A DNA stretch of 42,694 bases from Gemmatimonadota bacterium. Lineage in GTDB: Bacteria; Gemmatimonadota; Gemmatimonadetes; Longimicrobiales; Gaopeijiaceae. Under the pieces are notes generated by a model. That model was not told the origin of the DNA, did no database searches, and saw only the letters and a program-made list of their open reading frames with translations. The translations under genes were made by a program, and so were the position numbers. Positions 16,327-24,610 of this stretch are shown one piece after another. The DNA is taken from NCBI GenBank assembly GCA_030550695.1, contig JAUQOX010000002.1:1-42694 (forward strand), read 5' to 3'. The first letter of the stretch is position 1; each line of letters starts with the position of its first letter.

Positions 16327-16989
16327 GTGCATCTTCTCCTCACCGACCGACTGGTCTGTCCTCGGTGCGGGCCGCCCTTCGGGCTCATTCTCCTGGCCGA
16401 CGAAGTGCGGGAGCGCCGGATCCTCCGGGGGCGCTTCGGCTGTTCCAACTGTCGGGACGCCTTTCCGGTGGAGGGGGGGTTCGGAGACCTTCGTCCTCCC
16501 CCCCGCCGGCCCCTTCCCCCGCCGGAGGCCCCCCCTTCCCCTCCGGACCCCGAGGCTTCCCTCCGGTTGGCGGCCCTTCTGGGGGTTACCGGAGGGCCGG
16601 GGATGATCCTCATCCGGGGTCCGGCGGCGGAGGCAGGTCCTTGGCTGGCCTCCCGCCTTGCAGGGGTGGAGGTGGTGGTGGAGGATCCCTCCGTCCGGAG
16701 GCTCCACGAGGCCGAGGGGCTGAGCCGCATGGTGGCCGGCCTCCCCCTGCCCTTCTTCCCCGCAAGCTTCCGGGGAGTCGTGCTCTCGGGGTCGTACTCC
16801 CCAGAGGACCTGGCCGAGGCGGTGCGGGTGGTGGCTCCGGGAGCCAGGGTGGTCGCCCTCGGGGCCCCCGGGGGGACGGCGGAAAAGCTGGCCGAGTTGG
16901 GGGCGGAACTGTTGTGGGACGAGGGGGGGGTGGTGGTGGGCAGGGTAGGGCGCCCCCAGCCCCCGCTGGTCAGCTTGAAGCTCCGCTGA
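16327..16989 (+). CDS. Zinc-ribbon protein with methyltransferase-like C-terminus
   Basis: This 220-residue protein is not named. Residues 11-42 form a zinc ribbon of the Trm112/YcaR kind, with C11PRC14 and C39SNC42 around strands that read ILLADEVRERRILRGRF and DAFPVEGG. A Pro-rich linker (RPPPRRPLPPPEAPP) follows. The C-terminal half alternates strands and helices like a Rossmann or SAM-methyltransferase fold (GMILIRGP, GVEVVVEDPS, FRGVVLSGSYSPEDLAEAVRVVAPGARVVAL), but it lacks the usual glycine-rich SAM loop. GTG 16327 is taken as start, 13 bp after queD stops; an earlier ATG at 16225 would overlap queD and encodes an unlikely Pro/Ser leader. It may be the last gene of the folE-queD unit. 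Its function is unknown. Confidence 0.65.
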   Translation: MHLLLTDRLVCPRCGPPFGLILLADEVRERRILRGRFGCSNCRDAFPVEGGFGDLRPPPRRPLPPPEAPPSPPDPEASLRLAALLGVTGGPGMILIRGPAAEAGPWLASRLAGVEVVVEDPSVRRLHEAEGLSRMVAGLPLPFFPASFRGVVLSGSYSPEDLAEAVRVVAPGARVVALGAPGGTAEKLAELGAELLWDEGGVVVGRVGRPQPPLVSLKLR

Positions 16990-17036
16990 AAGACTCGGGG
17001 GCGTGGGCTTCCGGTTCCGGGGCGCTAGGCGCCGCA

Positions 17037-17065
17037 TTGCAGCACCCTTGGGCCGGGAATAGCTT
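17037..17065 (+). promoter_or_regulatory. Candidate promoter of the 17-25 kb operon
   Basis: TTGCAG, a 17-bp spacer and TAGCTT precede the TPR gene by about 50 bp. The match is only moderate, but the spacing is ideal and it lies in the sole AT-enriched patch of the 124-bp gap. A small GGCGC-tag-GCGCC hairpin lies just upstream, near 17021-17033. Confidence 0.35.
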
Positions 17066-17113
17066 AACCCCGCGAAAGCCCATGGACCTTCGGTGACGAG
17101 GTAAGAACGCCCC

Positions 17114-17542
17114 ATGTCCTTCTGGAAGCACCTTTTCGGGGGAAGGCGGGGTCAGTCCCGGGTGGACTACTACGAGGAGGGGGTGGAACTCCTGGGAGAG
17201 GGCAAGTTCCACGAAGCCCTCACCTCCCTTCGGCTCGCCCTGAAGGAGAAGCCCGGCGATCCGGTGATCCTCCAGCAAATTGCCATCGCGTACACGCGGA
17301 TCGGCATGACGGACGAGGCGGCCAAGACGTACCGCCACGTTCTCCAGAAGGACCCGAAGGCCGTGGGGGCCCACTACGGTCTCGCCTTCCTGCTCCTCCG
17401 CTCCGGGCACCCCGACGAAGCCATCCCCCATCTCCGGGCCTTCCTGGCCGATCCACCTGCCGGGCCCGGGGCCGCCGAGCATGTGGCCCACGCCCGGGCT
17501 ACCCTGGCCCAGCTTACGGGAGAGGACCATGAGCAGCGTTGA
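17114..17542 (+). CDS. TPR-repeat protein
   Basis: This small 142-residue cytosolic protein is made of about three tetratricopeptide repeats (GVELLGEGKFHEALTSLRLALKEKPGDP, IAIAYTRIGMTDEAAKTYRHVLQKDPKA, LAFLLLRSGHPDEAIPHLRAFLADPP). The repeats show the usual Leu/Gly/Tyr/Ala/Pro spacing. The N-terminal MSFWKHLFGGRR is basic and aromatic and may touch the membrane. It probably acts as a protein-interaction scaffold. ATG 17114 opens the long operon and the 3' end overlaps osmC by 14 bp. No partner can be named from the sequence alone. Confidence 0.82.
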   Translation: MSFWKHLFGGRRGQSRVDYYEEGVELLGEGKFHEALTSLRLALKEKPGDPVILQQIAIAYTRIGMTDEAAKTYRHVLQKDPKAVGAHYGLAFLLLRSGHPDEAIPHLRAFLADPPAGPGAAEHVAHARATLAQLTGEDHEQR

Positions 17543-17963
17543 GTCGGTTCCTGTCCAAAAGAGGGTGAGCCTCACCTGGAGCGGCACCGGCATGGAGTAC
17601 CGAGGTCTCACGGAGGGTGGGGCCACGGCCCTCCTGGACGGTCAGGGGAAGGCGGGCCCTACCCCCATGGAGGCCTTGCTCCTGGCCCTGGCGGGGTGCA
17701 TGGCGGCGGATGTGCAGGTGATCCTGGAACGGTCTCGGGTCCCCTTCCGGGGCCTGGAGGTGGAGGTGGAGGGGGAGCGGGCCCCGGAGCATCCCAAGCG
17801 TTACACGCGGATCTCCCTGACCTACCGGGTGGCGGGTCCCGGCCCGGAGCACCAGGGCAAGCTGGAGCGGGCGGTGGAGCTGTCCCGGGAGAAGTTTTGC
17901 TCCGTGCTCCATTCTCTGCGGCCGGACATTCAGGTGGATGCCCGGATCCAGAGGGAACCGTGA
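17529..17963 (+). CDS. OsmC family peroxiredoxin-like protein
   Basis: This 144-residue protein of the OsmC/Ohr superfamily acts in thiol-dependent peroxide reduction. The two family cysteines are present, in LAGCMAADVQVIL and KFCSVLHSLRPD. The second motif without VCP places it in the YhfA/OsmC-like group rather than Ohr. The N-terminal strand block VSLTWSGTGMEYRG and PTPMEALLLALAGC are typical. The start at ATG 17529 has GGGAGAGG upstream and overlaps the TPR gene by 14 bp, so the two are translationally coupled. Confidence 0.86.
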   Translation: MSSVESVPVQKRVSLTWSGTGMEYRGLTEGGATALLDGQGKAGPTPMEALLLALAGCMAADVQVILERSRVPFRGLEVEVEGERAPEHPKRYTRISLTYRVAGPGPEHQGKLERAVELSREKFCSVLHSLRPDIQVDARIQREP

Positions 17964-18037
17964 CCCGGCTTTCCCCGGGGGTTTGAGGCAAGGCGGGCCC
18001 TGTTCGACCCGCCCGATCCCTGGCCCATGAGGAGGGG

Positions 18038-18376
18038 GTGTCAGCGGTGTCCGGAGAGAGTCTGGTTCGCGTGGTGTTCGTGACGGTCCCGGACCGTGAG
18101 CAGGGGGTGGCCTTGGCCCGGAGGGTGGTGGAAGAAGGGCTGGCCGCCTGCGGAACCGTCTTGGGAGGAGGGGTCTCGGTGTACCGTTGGAAGGGGAGCG
18201 TCCAGGAGGACCCCGAGGCCCTGGTGGTGTTCAAGACGGCCGCCGCCCGGGTGGAGGAGCTGATGCGAAGGGTCGTGGAATGGCACCCCTACGAGGTGCC
18301 GGAGGTCCTGGCCTTGCCCGTGGAGGCGGGCCATCCCCCTTACCTGGCCTGGGTCCTGGGGGAAGAAGGGGGTTGA
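18038..18376 (+). CDS. cutA: Divalent-cation tolerance protein CutA
   Basis: This small trimeric ferredoxin-like-fold protein has been linked to copper and other divalent-cation tolerance, and resembles PII in shape. The sequence follows the CutA pattern: VVFVTVPDREQGVALARRVVEEGLAAC, then VYRWKGSVQEDPEALVVFKT, and HPYEVPEVLALPVEAGHPPYLAWV. It has 112 residues from GTG 18038. AGGAGG lies only 2 bp from that codon, so GTG 18047 (spacing 11) is an alternative start that would remove three residues. It lies in the middle of the operon, 4 bp before the next TPR gene. Confidence 0.9.
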   Translation: MSAVSGESLVRVVFVTVPDREQGVALARRVVEEGLAACGTVLGGGVSVYRWKGSVQEDPEALVVFKTAAARVEELMRRVVEWHPYEVPEVLALPVEAGHPPYLAWVLGEEGG

Positions 18377-18380
18377 GCCC

Positions 18381-19238
18381 ATGCCCGGAAAAGGAGGGGC
18401 GGGGCGGGGACGCAAACGGCCCTCGGCCCCCCCCGGCGGGGAGGTTCAGGAGCGTCTGCCGGGGTTGGGGGAGCCTGAGGGGGGAGGGGAGGAGGAAGGG
18501 GGGGAGGCCCCCGAGGGTGCGGCGCCCTCCGACGGCTTCGAAGGAGAGGTGGAGGTCCGGGAGGGAGGATGCCCGGCCGCTGGGGAAGCCGGAGGGGAGG
18601 GGGACCTGCCGGCGTGGGAGGAGCCGGTCCCGTGCGGGGGGAAGGACCTGCCGGCTCCCGGCCCCGGGGGGGAGCCGCCGGAGGCCGAGGAGGCCGCTCC
18701 GGAGCCTCCGCCCCCCCCGGACCCTCCCTCCCGCGTCTTCCTCCAGCGGGGGATTCGATTGGAGCAGGCCGGGGACCACGAAGGGGCCGTGGGGTGCTTC
18801 CGGGAGGCCTTGGCCCTGGACCCCGACTGCCCGGATTCGTGGACAGCCTTGGGGGGGGCGCTCACGGCCGTGGGGCGGTTCGCCGAGGCGGAGGAAGCTC
18901 TGCGGCACGCCCTCCGCCTGAAGCCGGAGGACCCCTCGGTCCGCTTCCGCCTGGGGATCCTCTCCTACCGGCGTGGCCTCTATGGGCAGGCGTCGGAAGA
19001 ACTGGGTCGGGCCTGCCGCCTGGCCCCCGAGGACGGATGGGCCCATTTTTACCGTGCTGAGGCGTTGAACCGATTGGACCGGGTGGAGGAGGCCTTGGAG
19101 GCGGCCTGGAAGGCCGTGGAACTTCTCCCGTCTCACCCCCGGGCCCACTACCTGCTGGGAATCCTCTTGGACAAGCAGAACCTTCCCCAGGAAGCCGCCC
19201 GGTGCTACCGGCGGGCCCGGGACCTGGGCGGATCATGA
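18381..19238 (+). CDS. TPR-repeat protein with long acidic/Pro-rich N-terminus
   Basis: This 285-residue protein has two parts. Residues 1-118 are low-complexity: first basic (GKGGAGRGRKRPS), then Glu/Gly/Pro-rich, and probably disordered. Residues 119-285 hold four or more tetratricopeptide repeats (RGIRLEQAGDHEGAVGCFREALALDPDC, LGGALTAVGRFAEAEEALRHALRLKPED, LGILSYRRGLYGQASEELGRACRLAPED, LNRLDRVEEALEAAWKAVELLPSH). No signal peptide is visible, so it is likely cytosolic. It ends in an ATGA overlap with the macro-domain gene. It may be a scaffold for the operon's products. The function is not known. Confidence 0.8.
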   Translation: MPGKGGAGRGRKRPSAPPGGEVQERLPGLGEPEGGGEEEGGEAPEGAAPSDGFEGEVEVREGGCPAAGEAGGEGDLPAWEEPVPCGGKDLPAPGPGGEPPEAEEAAPEPPPPPDPPSRVFLQRGIRLEQAGDHEGAVGCFREALALDPDCPDSWTALGGALTAVGRFAEAEEALRHALRLKPEDPSVRFRLGILSYRRGLYGQASEELGRACRLAPEDGWAHFYRAEALNRLDRVEEALEAAWKAVELLPSHPRAHYLLGILLDKQNLPQEAARCYRRARDLGGS

Positions 19239-19759
19239 TCCGGGTGGTCTTGTCGGAACTGGCGGACATGGAGTGCGAGGGAATCCTCCGGTCCGTAGCC
19301 GCCGACCTCTCCGCCGACACCCCCGTAAGCCGGTCGGTGGAACTCGGCGCCGGCACGGAGGTCATGGCTCGGCTCTACGCCATGGCCCCCCTTCCCGTGG
19401 GCGCGGCGGTGATCACCCCCGGGGGGGACCTCAAAGCAGGGTTCCTCATCCATGTGGTGCTCCGGTCCGCCGAGGAGCCGGTGCGCCCCGAGGGGGTCCG
19501 GGCCGCCCTCCTCAACGGCCTGCGGCGGGCCCACGAATGGGGGATGGCCAGCCTGGCCCTGCCCCCCTTGGGGGTAGGCGCCGGCAACCTTCTGGCGGAG
19601 GATTCCGCCGCCGTCATGGTTCCCCTTATCCAGGGCCATCAGCTCCAGCACGAGCACCCCTCCGAGGTGGTGATCGTGGCCTCCAGCGAGTACGAGCGGG
19701 ACGTGTTCGCCGTGGCGGTGGAAACCGCCCGACGCCGGGCGGCGGCTCGGGAGAACTGA
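19235..19759 (+). CDS. Macro-domain protein
   Basis: This 174-residue protein looks like a macro domain, a fold that binds ADP-ribose or related nucleotides. Support comes from the central block VITPGGDLKAGFLIHVV (the GDL...IHVV strand) and the second block WGMASLALPPLGVGAGNLLAEDSAAVMV, which corresponds to the S-IAFP-x-LG-x-GxGGFP...A region. The N-terminal strand that normally reads D-x-IVNAAN is here MECEGILRSVAADL, so the catalytic Asn of ADP-ribosyl hydrolases is missing and a binding role is more likely. It starts in ATGA overlap with the TPR gene and ends 11 bp before the transglutaminase gene. Confidence 0.72.
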   Translation: MIRVVLSELADMECEGILRSVAADLSADTPVSRSVELGAGTEVMARLYAMAPLPVGAAVITPGGDLKAGFLIHVVLRSAEEPVRPEGVRAALLNGLRRAHEWGMASLALPPLGVGAGNLLAEDSAAVMVPLIQGHQLQHEHPSEVVIVASSEYERDVFAVAVETARRRAAAREN

Positions 19760-19770
19760 GGGGGCCGAGG

Positions 19771-21351
19771 GTGAGGAAGCCGGGCCGGCGGGTTGTGGGG
19801 TGGAGCCTCCTGCTCCTCTGGGGGGTGGCGGTGGGGTGGCATGTGCGCCGGGAATACTTCGTTTCCGAAACGAAGCGCCTGGCGGAGGCGGCCCTGTCCC
19901 TTTCGCCGGGGATCAACTTCTACACCCTGCGCATGGGGGAGCGGGCTGTGGGCATGGCCACTTCCCGGCTGGACACGGTCCCCCAGGGCTTCGTCCTGGA
20001 GGACTTCCTCAGCCTCGAACTCCCCGCCCTGGGTCAGACGGGCCGGGCGGTGATGCGGACCCGGGTGGAGCTGGACCGGTCGTTGGGGATGAAGGCCTTT
20101 GCCTTTTCCCTGGACTCGGAGCTGGGGCGCTATGAAGCCCAGGGCACCGTGGAGGGCGATACCCTCCTGGTGGTGGCCCTCGAGTCCGCCGGGTCCGTGC
20201 AGAACGTCCGTTACCGCATGGCGGAGCGCCCGGTCTTTTCGGCGGTCCTTCCCATTCGGGTGGCCTTGGGGGAGGGGCTGGGGGTGGGGCGGCGCTTCAG
20301 GATCCCCGTGTTCGACCCCTCGACCCTCTCCACCCGGCACGTGGACATCCGGGTGGTGGCCCACGACACCCTGCTGATCCCCGACAGTGTGGAGGTGGAC
20401 CCCGCCACCGAGCGCTGGCGCCCCGCCCGGTTCGACACCGTGCCGGCCTGGAAGGTGGTGGAGACCTTCGGGGGGATCCAACTGGAAAGCTGGATGGACG
20501 AGGACGGGCGGATTCTCAAGGCCTCCACCCCCTTGGGGTTCTCCATGGAGAAGACGGAGTACGAGCTGGCGCGGCAGGCCCAGGAGGATTCCCGGCTGGC
20601 GGGGGGAGGCGGGAGGGGGGGAGACGTGATCCTGGCCACGGCCATCCAGAGCCAGGTGGACCTGGGGGAAACGGAAAACTACGATGAACTGTGGTTCGTC
20701 CTTTCCGGAGTGGATCTGGAGGGCTTTCGCCTGGAGGGGGGGCGCCAGAGCTTGCGGGGCGACACGTTGGTGGTTCGGCGCGAGGATTGGCCCAACCTCA
20801 ACCCCCCCTACGACCAGCTGCCGTATCCCCGCATGGATTTGGCCGAATATCTGCAACCTGAGCCCCTCATTCAGAGCGACGACGAGCGCATTGTCCGTGC
20901 GGCCGAGCAGATGGCCAACTTCAGGTTCATGTGGGACAAGAACCCCAAGCGCATCACCCGGGACCTGACCTTGGGGGTGAACCGGATGCTGACCAAGGAG
21001 GTCACCTTTTCCCTCCCCAATGCCGTGCAGGTGTTGGAAGGGCGCAAGGGCGATTGCAACGAGCACACGGTCCTTTTCGTGGCCATGGCCCGTGCCCTGG
21101 GGCTTCCGGCCCGGACGGCCGTGGGTCTCGTCTACGTGGACGGTGCGTTCTTCTATCATGCCTGGCCCGAAGTCTGGTTGGGGGAGTGGGTGGCGGTGGA
21201 TCCTACCTTCGGGCAGGTACCGGCCGATGCGGCTCACCTGCGCTTTGTGGTGGGCGGCCTGGCCAACCAGGTGGAGATCCTGCGGCTTATCGGCAACTTG
21301 CGGATCCAGGTGATCATCCCCCCCAAGGTCCGGGAGGACCGACCTTTATGA
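19771..21351 (+). CDS. Membrane-anchored transglutaminase-like protein
   Basis: This 526-residue protein starts with a basic stretch and one membrane helix (VVGWSLLLLWGVAVGWHV), so the rest is probably periplasmic. Residues about 45-390 are a beta-rich region of unknown family with repeated GDTLLVV/GDTLVV strands. The C-terminal domain (about 400-500) is a transglutaminase/protease-like core with the triad C429 (KGDCNEHTVLF), H463 (FYHAWPEVW) and D477 (VAVDPTFGQ). Bacterial members act as cysteine peptidases or transferases on proteins or peptides. GTG 19771 with GGGGGCCGAGG upstream is the start. It overlaps the next gene, an ABC ATPase, by ATGA, which suggests a shared task at the envelope. 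Confidence 0.83.
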   Translation: MRKPGRRVVGWSLLLLWGVAVGWHVRREYFVSETKRLAEAALSLSPGINFYTLRMGERAVGMATSRLDTVPQGFVLEDFLSLELPALGQTGRAVMRTRVELDRSLGMKAFAFSLDSELGRYEAQGTVEGDTLLVVALESAGSVQNVRYRMAERPVFSAVLPIRVALGEGLGVGRRFRIPVFDPSTLSTRHVDIRVVAHDTLLIPDSVEVDPATERWRPARFDTVPAWKVVETFGGIQLESWMDEDGRILKASTPLGFSMEKTEYELARQAQEDSRLAGGGGRGGDVILATAIQSQVDLGETENYDELWFVLSGVDLEGFRLEGGRQSLRGDTLVVRREDWPNLNPPYDQLPYPRMDLAEYLQPEPLIQSDDERIVRAAEQMANFRFMWDKNPKRITRDLTLGVNRMLTKEVTFSLPNAVQVLEGRKGDCNEHTVLFVAMARALGLPARTAVGLVYVDGAFFYHAWPEVWLGEWVAVDPTFGQVPADAAHLRFVVGGLANQVEILRLIGNLRIQVIIPPKVREDRPL

Positions 21352-22208
21352 GCGGGGAATCTCCCCTTCGCCCTCTCCCCCAGCGCTTGCGGGAGCTCGC
21401 GCCTCACCTTCGCCCCCACCGGCCCTCGTCCACCCCTGAGGTTCTCAGGTTGGAGGGGGTGACCAAGTGCTACGGCTCCTTCCGGGCGGTGGACCGGGTG
21501 GAGTTGACGGTGCCCCGGGGGACCATCTTCGGTTTCTTGGGGCCCAACGGCGCGGGCAAGACCACCACGATCCGCATGATCGCCGGGGTGCTCAGGCCCA
21601 CCGAGGGCCGGATCGTCATCGGGGGCGACGATCTGGCCCTGAACCCCCAGCAGGCCAAAGCCAGGATCGGCTACATTCCCGACCGCCCCTACCTTTACGA
21701 AAAGCTTTCCGGCTCGGAGTTTCTCCGTTTCGTGGCAGGGCTGTGGGGTCGGGACGGCCGGGAGGCCGAGGAGCGGGCGGAACGATTCCTGGAACTCTTT
21801 GCCTTGTCGTCGTGGAAGCACGAGCTCATCGAGAGCTATTCCCACGGCATGCGCCAAAAGCTCCTCATCAGCTCGGCCCTTCTCCACCAGCCGGAACTCC
21901 TGGTGGTGGACGAGCCTCTGGTGGGGCTCGACCCCAAATCGGCCCGCATCCTGAAGGATCTCCTTCGCGTCTATGCTGCCGAGGGGGGCTCGGTGTTCCT
22001 GTCCTCCCACACCCTGGAAGTGGTGGAGGTCCTGTGCGACCGGCTGGCCATCATCCACGAGGGACGCCTCATTGCCCAAGGGACCATGGAGGAGCTCCGC
22101 CGCCAGGCAGGAGCCGGTGAAGCCCACCTGGAGGAGATCTTCCTCAAGGTGACGGGAGGCGACGAAGTGGAAGAACTCCTGGCGGGGATCCGGGGTGGGC
22201 AGGGGTAG
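21348..22208 (+). CDS. ABC exporter ATP-binding protein
   Basis: This 286-residue ATPase is of the ABC-2 exporter type (CcmA/NatA-like). Walker A is GPNGAGKTT, the Q-loop GYIPDRPYLYEKLSG, the signature YSHGMRQK (the usual variant in this subgroup), Walker B LLVVDEPLVGLDP, and the switch SSHTLE. The first 33 residues form a Pro/Arg-rich lead before the ABC fold begins (LRLEGVTKCYGS). It starts in an ATGA overlap with the transglutaminase gene and pairs with the permease gene that follows. The substrate is unknown: drugs, lipids or peptides are all possible for this subgroup. Confidence 0.9.
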   Translation: MSGESPLRPLPQRLRELAPHLRPHRPSSTPEVLRLEGVTKCYGSFRAVDRVELTVPRGTIFGFLGPNGAGKTTTIRMIAGVLRPTEGRIVIGGDDLALNPQQAKARIGYIPDRPYLYEKLSGSEFLRFVAGLWGRDGREAEERAERFLELFALSSWKHELIESYSHGMRQKLLISSALLHQPELLVVDEPLVGLDPKSARILKDLLRVYAAEGGSVFLSSHTLEVVEVLCDRLAIIHEGRLIAQGTMEELRRQAGAGEAHLEEIFLKVTGGDEVEELLAGIRGGQG

Positions 22209-22212
22209 CGGG

Positions 22213-23937
22213 ATGGTGGCCCCACCGGAAGGGAAGGCTTCCCGGGCCGGCCAGACCTCCCCGGGCCTCCTTCGCCTGCTGGGCCCCAAGATCCGGGGCC
22301 GGATCCACCGGGCCCGCAAGGACCAGGGGCGCTGGTTCAAGCTGTTGGTGCTGGGGTCGGTGGGGGCGATGTTCTGGTCCCTTCTCTTCGCCCTGATCTG
22401 GAGGATGCTCCTCTATTTTCGGAACACCCAGGGCATGGGCGAGCTGCTGGCCTCCAAGCTCCTGGGGATCGCCCTGCTCACCTTCCTGGGCATCCTGCTC
22501 CTCTCCAACGTCATCACCGCCCTCTCCACCTTCTTCCTGTCCCAGGACCTGGAACTTCTGGTGGCTGCCCCGGTGGATCCTCTCCACCTTTACGGGGCCC
22601 GGCTGGTGGAGACCGTGGTGAACTCCTCCTGGATGGTGGCCCTCTTGGCCGTTCCCCTCTTCCTGGCCTACGGGTTCACCTACCGGGCCGGGGTGGAGTT
22701 CTATCTGCTGGCGGCCGGGGTCATGCTCCCCTTCCTGGTCATCCCCGGGGTGTTGGGCTCGGCCTTCACCCTGCTCTTGGTGAACGTATTCCCTGCCCGG
22801 CGGACCCGGGACCTGCTGGCCCTGATCGCCCTGCTGGCCACCGCCGGCGTGGTGGCCCTCTTCCGGTTCCTCCGTCCGGAGCGCCTGGTGCGCCCCGAGG
22901 AGTTCAGGAACCTGGTGGATTTCCTCTCGGTTCTCCGGACACCCTCGTCGGTCTGGCTCCCCAGCGAATGGGCCACCGAGGCCCTCATGTCCCAGCTCCG
23001 GGGGTTCTTCGACCCCTTCCCTTTCCTCCTCCTCCTTTCCACGGGGGCCGCCCTGGTGGTCCTGGGCGCCTGGCTCCACGGCCGCTTCTTCCCCGCCGGT
23101 TTTTCCCGGGCCCAGGAGGGGGCCCCTCGTAGCAAGGAGGAACGCCGTCGGTCCCGCTGGGTGGAGCGCCTGCTCCTCGGCGCCGGACCCCGGACCCGGG
23201 AGCTGGTGGCCAAGGAGGTGCGGATCTTCTTCAGGGATTCCACCCAATGGTCCCAGTTGGTCCTCCTGGCGGTGTTGGTGGCCGTCTATGTCTACAACAT
23301 CCGGGTCCTTCCCCTGTACACGGGGGAAAGGGTTTCCTTTTTCCTGGTGAACGTGGTCTCCTTCCTCAACCTGGGGCTGGCAGGGTTCGTGGTGGCGGCC
23401 ATCGCCGCCCGCTTCGTCTTCCCTTCCATTTCCCTGGAGGGGAGGGCCCTGTGGCTCCTGCGCTCGGCCCCCCTCCGGGTGGAGTCCTTGTTCTGGACCA
23501 AGTATTGGGTGGGGACCGTCCCCCTGTTGTTGGTGGCCGTGCCGTTGATCGTCCTCACCAACCTCATCTTGCAGGTTTCGCCGTTCCTGTTCGTCCTTTC
23601 CACCGCCACCATGGTGGTCATGACCTTTGCCTTGGGGGCCCTGGCCCTGGGGTTCGGCGCCCTCTATCCGAACTTCGAGACCGAGAACGTGGCCGAGATT
23701 CCTACCTCTTTCGGGGGGCTCCTGTTCATGATGGCCGCCGTGGCCTACCTTGCCGGGATCGTGGTCTTGGAGGCGTGGCCCGTCTATCTGTACCTTTCGT
23801 CAGGGCTCCGGGGGAGCCGGGAGGTGCCGGCGATTCCCTTGGCGGTGGGGGTTGTGGGAGTCGTGCTCCTCACCGCCGCCGCTGTGGCCTTCCCCCTTCG
23901 GACGGGGGTGAAGAAGGTCCAAGAGCTGGAAGCCTGA
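22213..23937 (+). CDS. ABC-type exporter permease, large (ABC-2-like)
   Basis: This large hydrophobic protein (574 residues) has about 12 membrane segments in two halves joined by a basic cytosolic loop (around residues 300-320, SKEERRRSRWVERLL). The first 40 residues are basic and soluble (LLGPKIRGRIHRARKDQGRW). Its size and layout fit the putative ABC exporter permeases that work with single ATPases of the preceding type, but no short signature settles the family. ATG 22213 is used; GTG 22195 in the same frame, which would overlap the ATPase gene by 14 bp, is an alternative with GGGGAT upstream. It is followed 13 bp later by the TerB-like gene. Confidence 0.82.
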   Translation: MVAPPEGKASRAGQTSPGLLRLLGPKIRGRIHRARKDQGRWFKLLVLGSVGAMFWSLLFALIWRMLLYFRNTQGMGELLASKLLGIALLTFLGILLLSNVITALSTFFLSQDLELLVAAPVDPLHLYGARLVETVVNSSWMVALLAVPLFLAYGFTYRAGVEFYLLAAGVMLPFLVIPGVLGSAFTLLLVNVFPARRTRDLLALIALLATAGVVALFRFLRPERLVRPEEFRNLVDFLSVLRTPSSVWLPSEWATEALMSQLRGFFDPFPFLLLLSTGAALVVLGAWLHGRFFPAGFSRAQEGAPRSKEERRRSRWVERLLLGAGPRTRELVAKEVRIFFRDSTQWSQLVLLAVLVAVYVYNIRVLPLYTGERVSFFLVNVVSFLNLGLAGFVVAAIAARFVFPSISLEGRALWLLRSAPLRVESLFWTKYWVGTVPLLLVAVPLIVLTNLILQVSPFLFVLSTATMVVMTFALGALALGFGALYPNFETENVAEIPTSFGGLLFMMAAVAYLAGIVVLEAWPVYLYLSSGLRGSREVPAIPLAVGVVGVVLLTAAAVAFPLRTGVKKVQELEA

Positions 23938-23950
23938 GGAGGAGGGCCGA

Positions 23951-24451
23951 ATGCTGGAAACCCTTCGGGAGTTCTTCGCCAGGAAGATGGACGGGTCGGC
24001 TGCGGGGGGGGAGCTTCCGCCCCCGGAGAGCCTGCGTCTGGCGGCTTCGGCCCTCTTGCTGGAACTGGCCTATGCCGACGACGAGTTCTCCCCTCCCGAG
24101 CGGGCGCACCTGGAAAGGGCCGTTCGGCTTCAGTTCGGTTTGGACCGGGACGAAGCCCAGGAACTGGTCAGGCTGGCGGAACGGGAGCGGGCCCGGGGAA
24201 CAGACCTCTGGACCTTCACCAACCTGATCGCCGACCGCTTTACCCTGGGCCAGAAAATGGTTCTCGTCGAGGCCATGTGGGAGCTGGTCTTCTCCGACGG
24301 GGTGCTGGCCCGGAGGGAAGAGTACCTGCTGAAGAGGATCACCGGGCTCCTCCGTCTGGAAGCCGCGGACGTGGGCGAGGCCCGGGCCCAGGTGGAACGG
24401 CGTCGGAACCTGGGCAAGACGGGGGTCACGGGAACCAAGGAGGGGCCATGA
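23951..24451 (+). CDS. TerB-like protein
   Basis: This 166-residue helical protein is related to the TerB tellurite-resistance family. The conserved pattern is two similar helical halves: ALLLELAYADDEFSPPERAHLERAVRLQFGLDRDEAQEL and VEAMWELVFSDGVLARREEYLLKRITGLLRLE. Each carries the ADD/SDG acidic pair thought to bind a metal ion. The N-terminus (LETLREFFARKM) is an amphipathic helix. GAGGAGGG precedes the ATG. The ATGA overlap with the following membrane protein gene and the position behind the ABC genes suggest a link with the envelope. True tellurite resistance is not implied. Confidence 0.82.
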   Translation: MLETLREFFARKMDGSAAGGELPPPESLRLAASALLLELAYADDEFSPPERAHLERAVRLQFGLDRDEAQELVRLAERERARGTDLWTFTNLIADRFTLGQKMVLVEAMWELVFSDGVLARREEYLLKRITGLLRLEAADVGEARAQVERRRNLGKTGVTGTKEGP

Positions 24452-24597
24452 AGGATTGGGTACCGGGGGGGTATCTGTTCACGAACCTGGTGTTCTGGAC
24501 TGTGGTGGGGATGGTGTTGGTGGGAACCAACGCCGTGCCCATCGTGCTGACGGTGGGGCTCGTGCTCCTGGCCCTCGAGACGTTCCGCCGGTCGTGA
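24448..24597 (+). CDS. Small hydrophobic membrane protein
   Basis: This 49-residue protein consists of a short polar start (MKDWVPGGYLF) and two close membrane segments (NLVFWTVVGMVLVG and AVPIVLTVGLVLLAL), ending in a basic tail (ETFRRS). It is part of a longer shadow frame in the ORF track, but the real start is ATG 24448, shown by AAGGAGGGGCC and the ATGA overlap with the TerB-like gene. No family is recognised. The tight coupling makes it a likely partner or regulator of the neighbouring membrane system. Confidence 0.65.
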   Translation: MKDWVPGGYLFTNLVFWTVVGMVLVGTNAVPIVLTVGLVLLALETFRRS

Positions 24598-24610
24598 GGG
24601 GGAAGCTGGG

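Noticed and set aside
20931-21347. Extended start of the ABC ATPase (425 aa)
   Set aside because: It is the shadow of the transglutaminase gene. ATG 21348 in ATGA overlap is the natural start.
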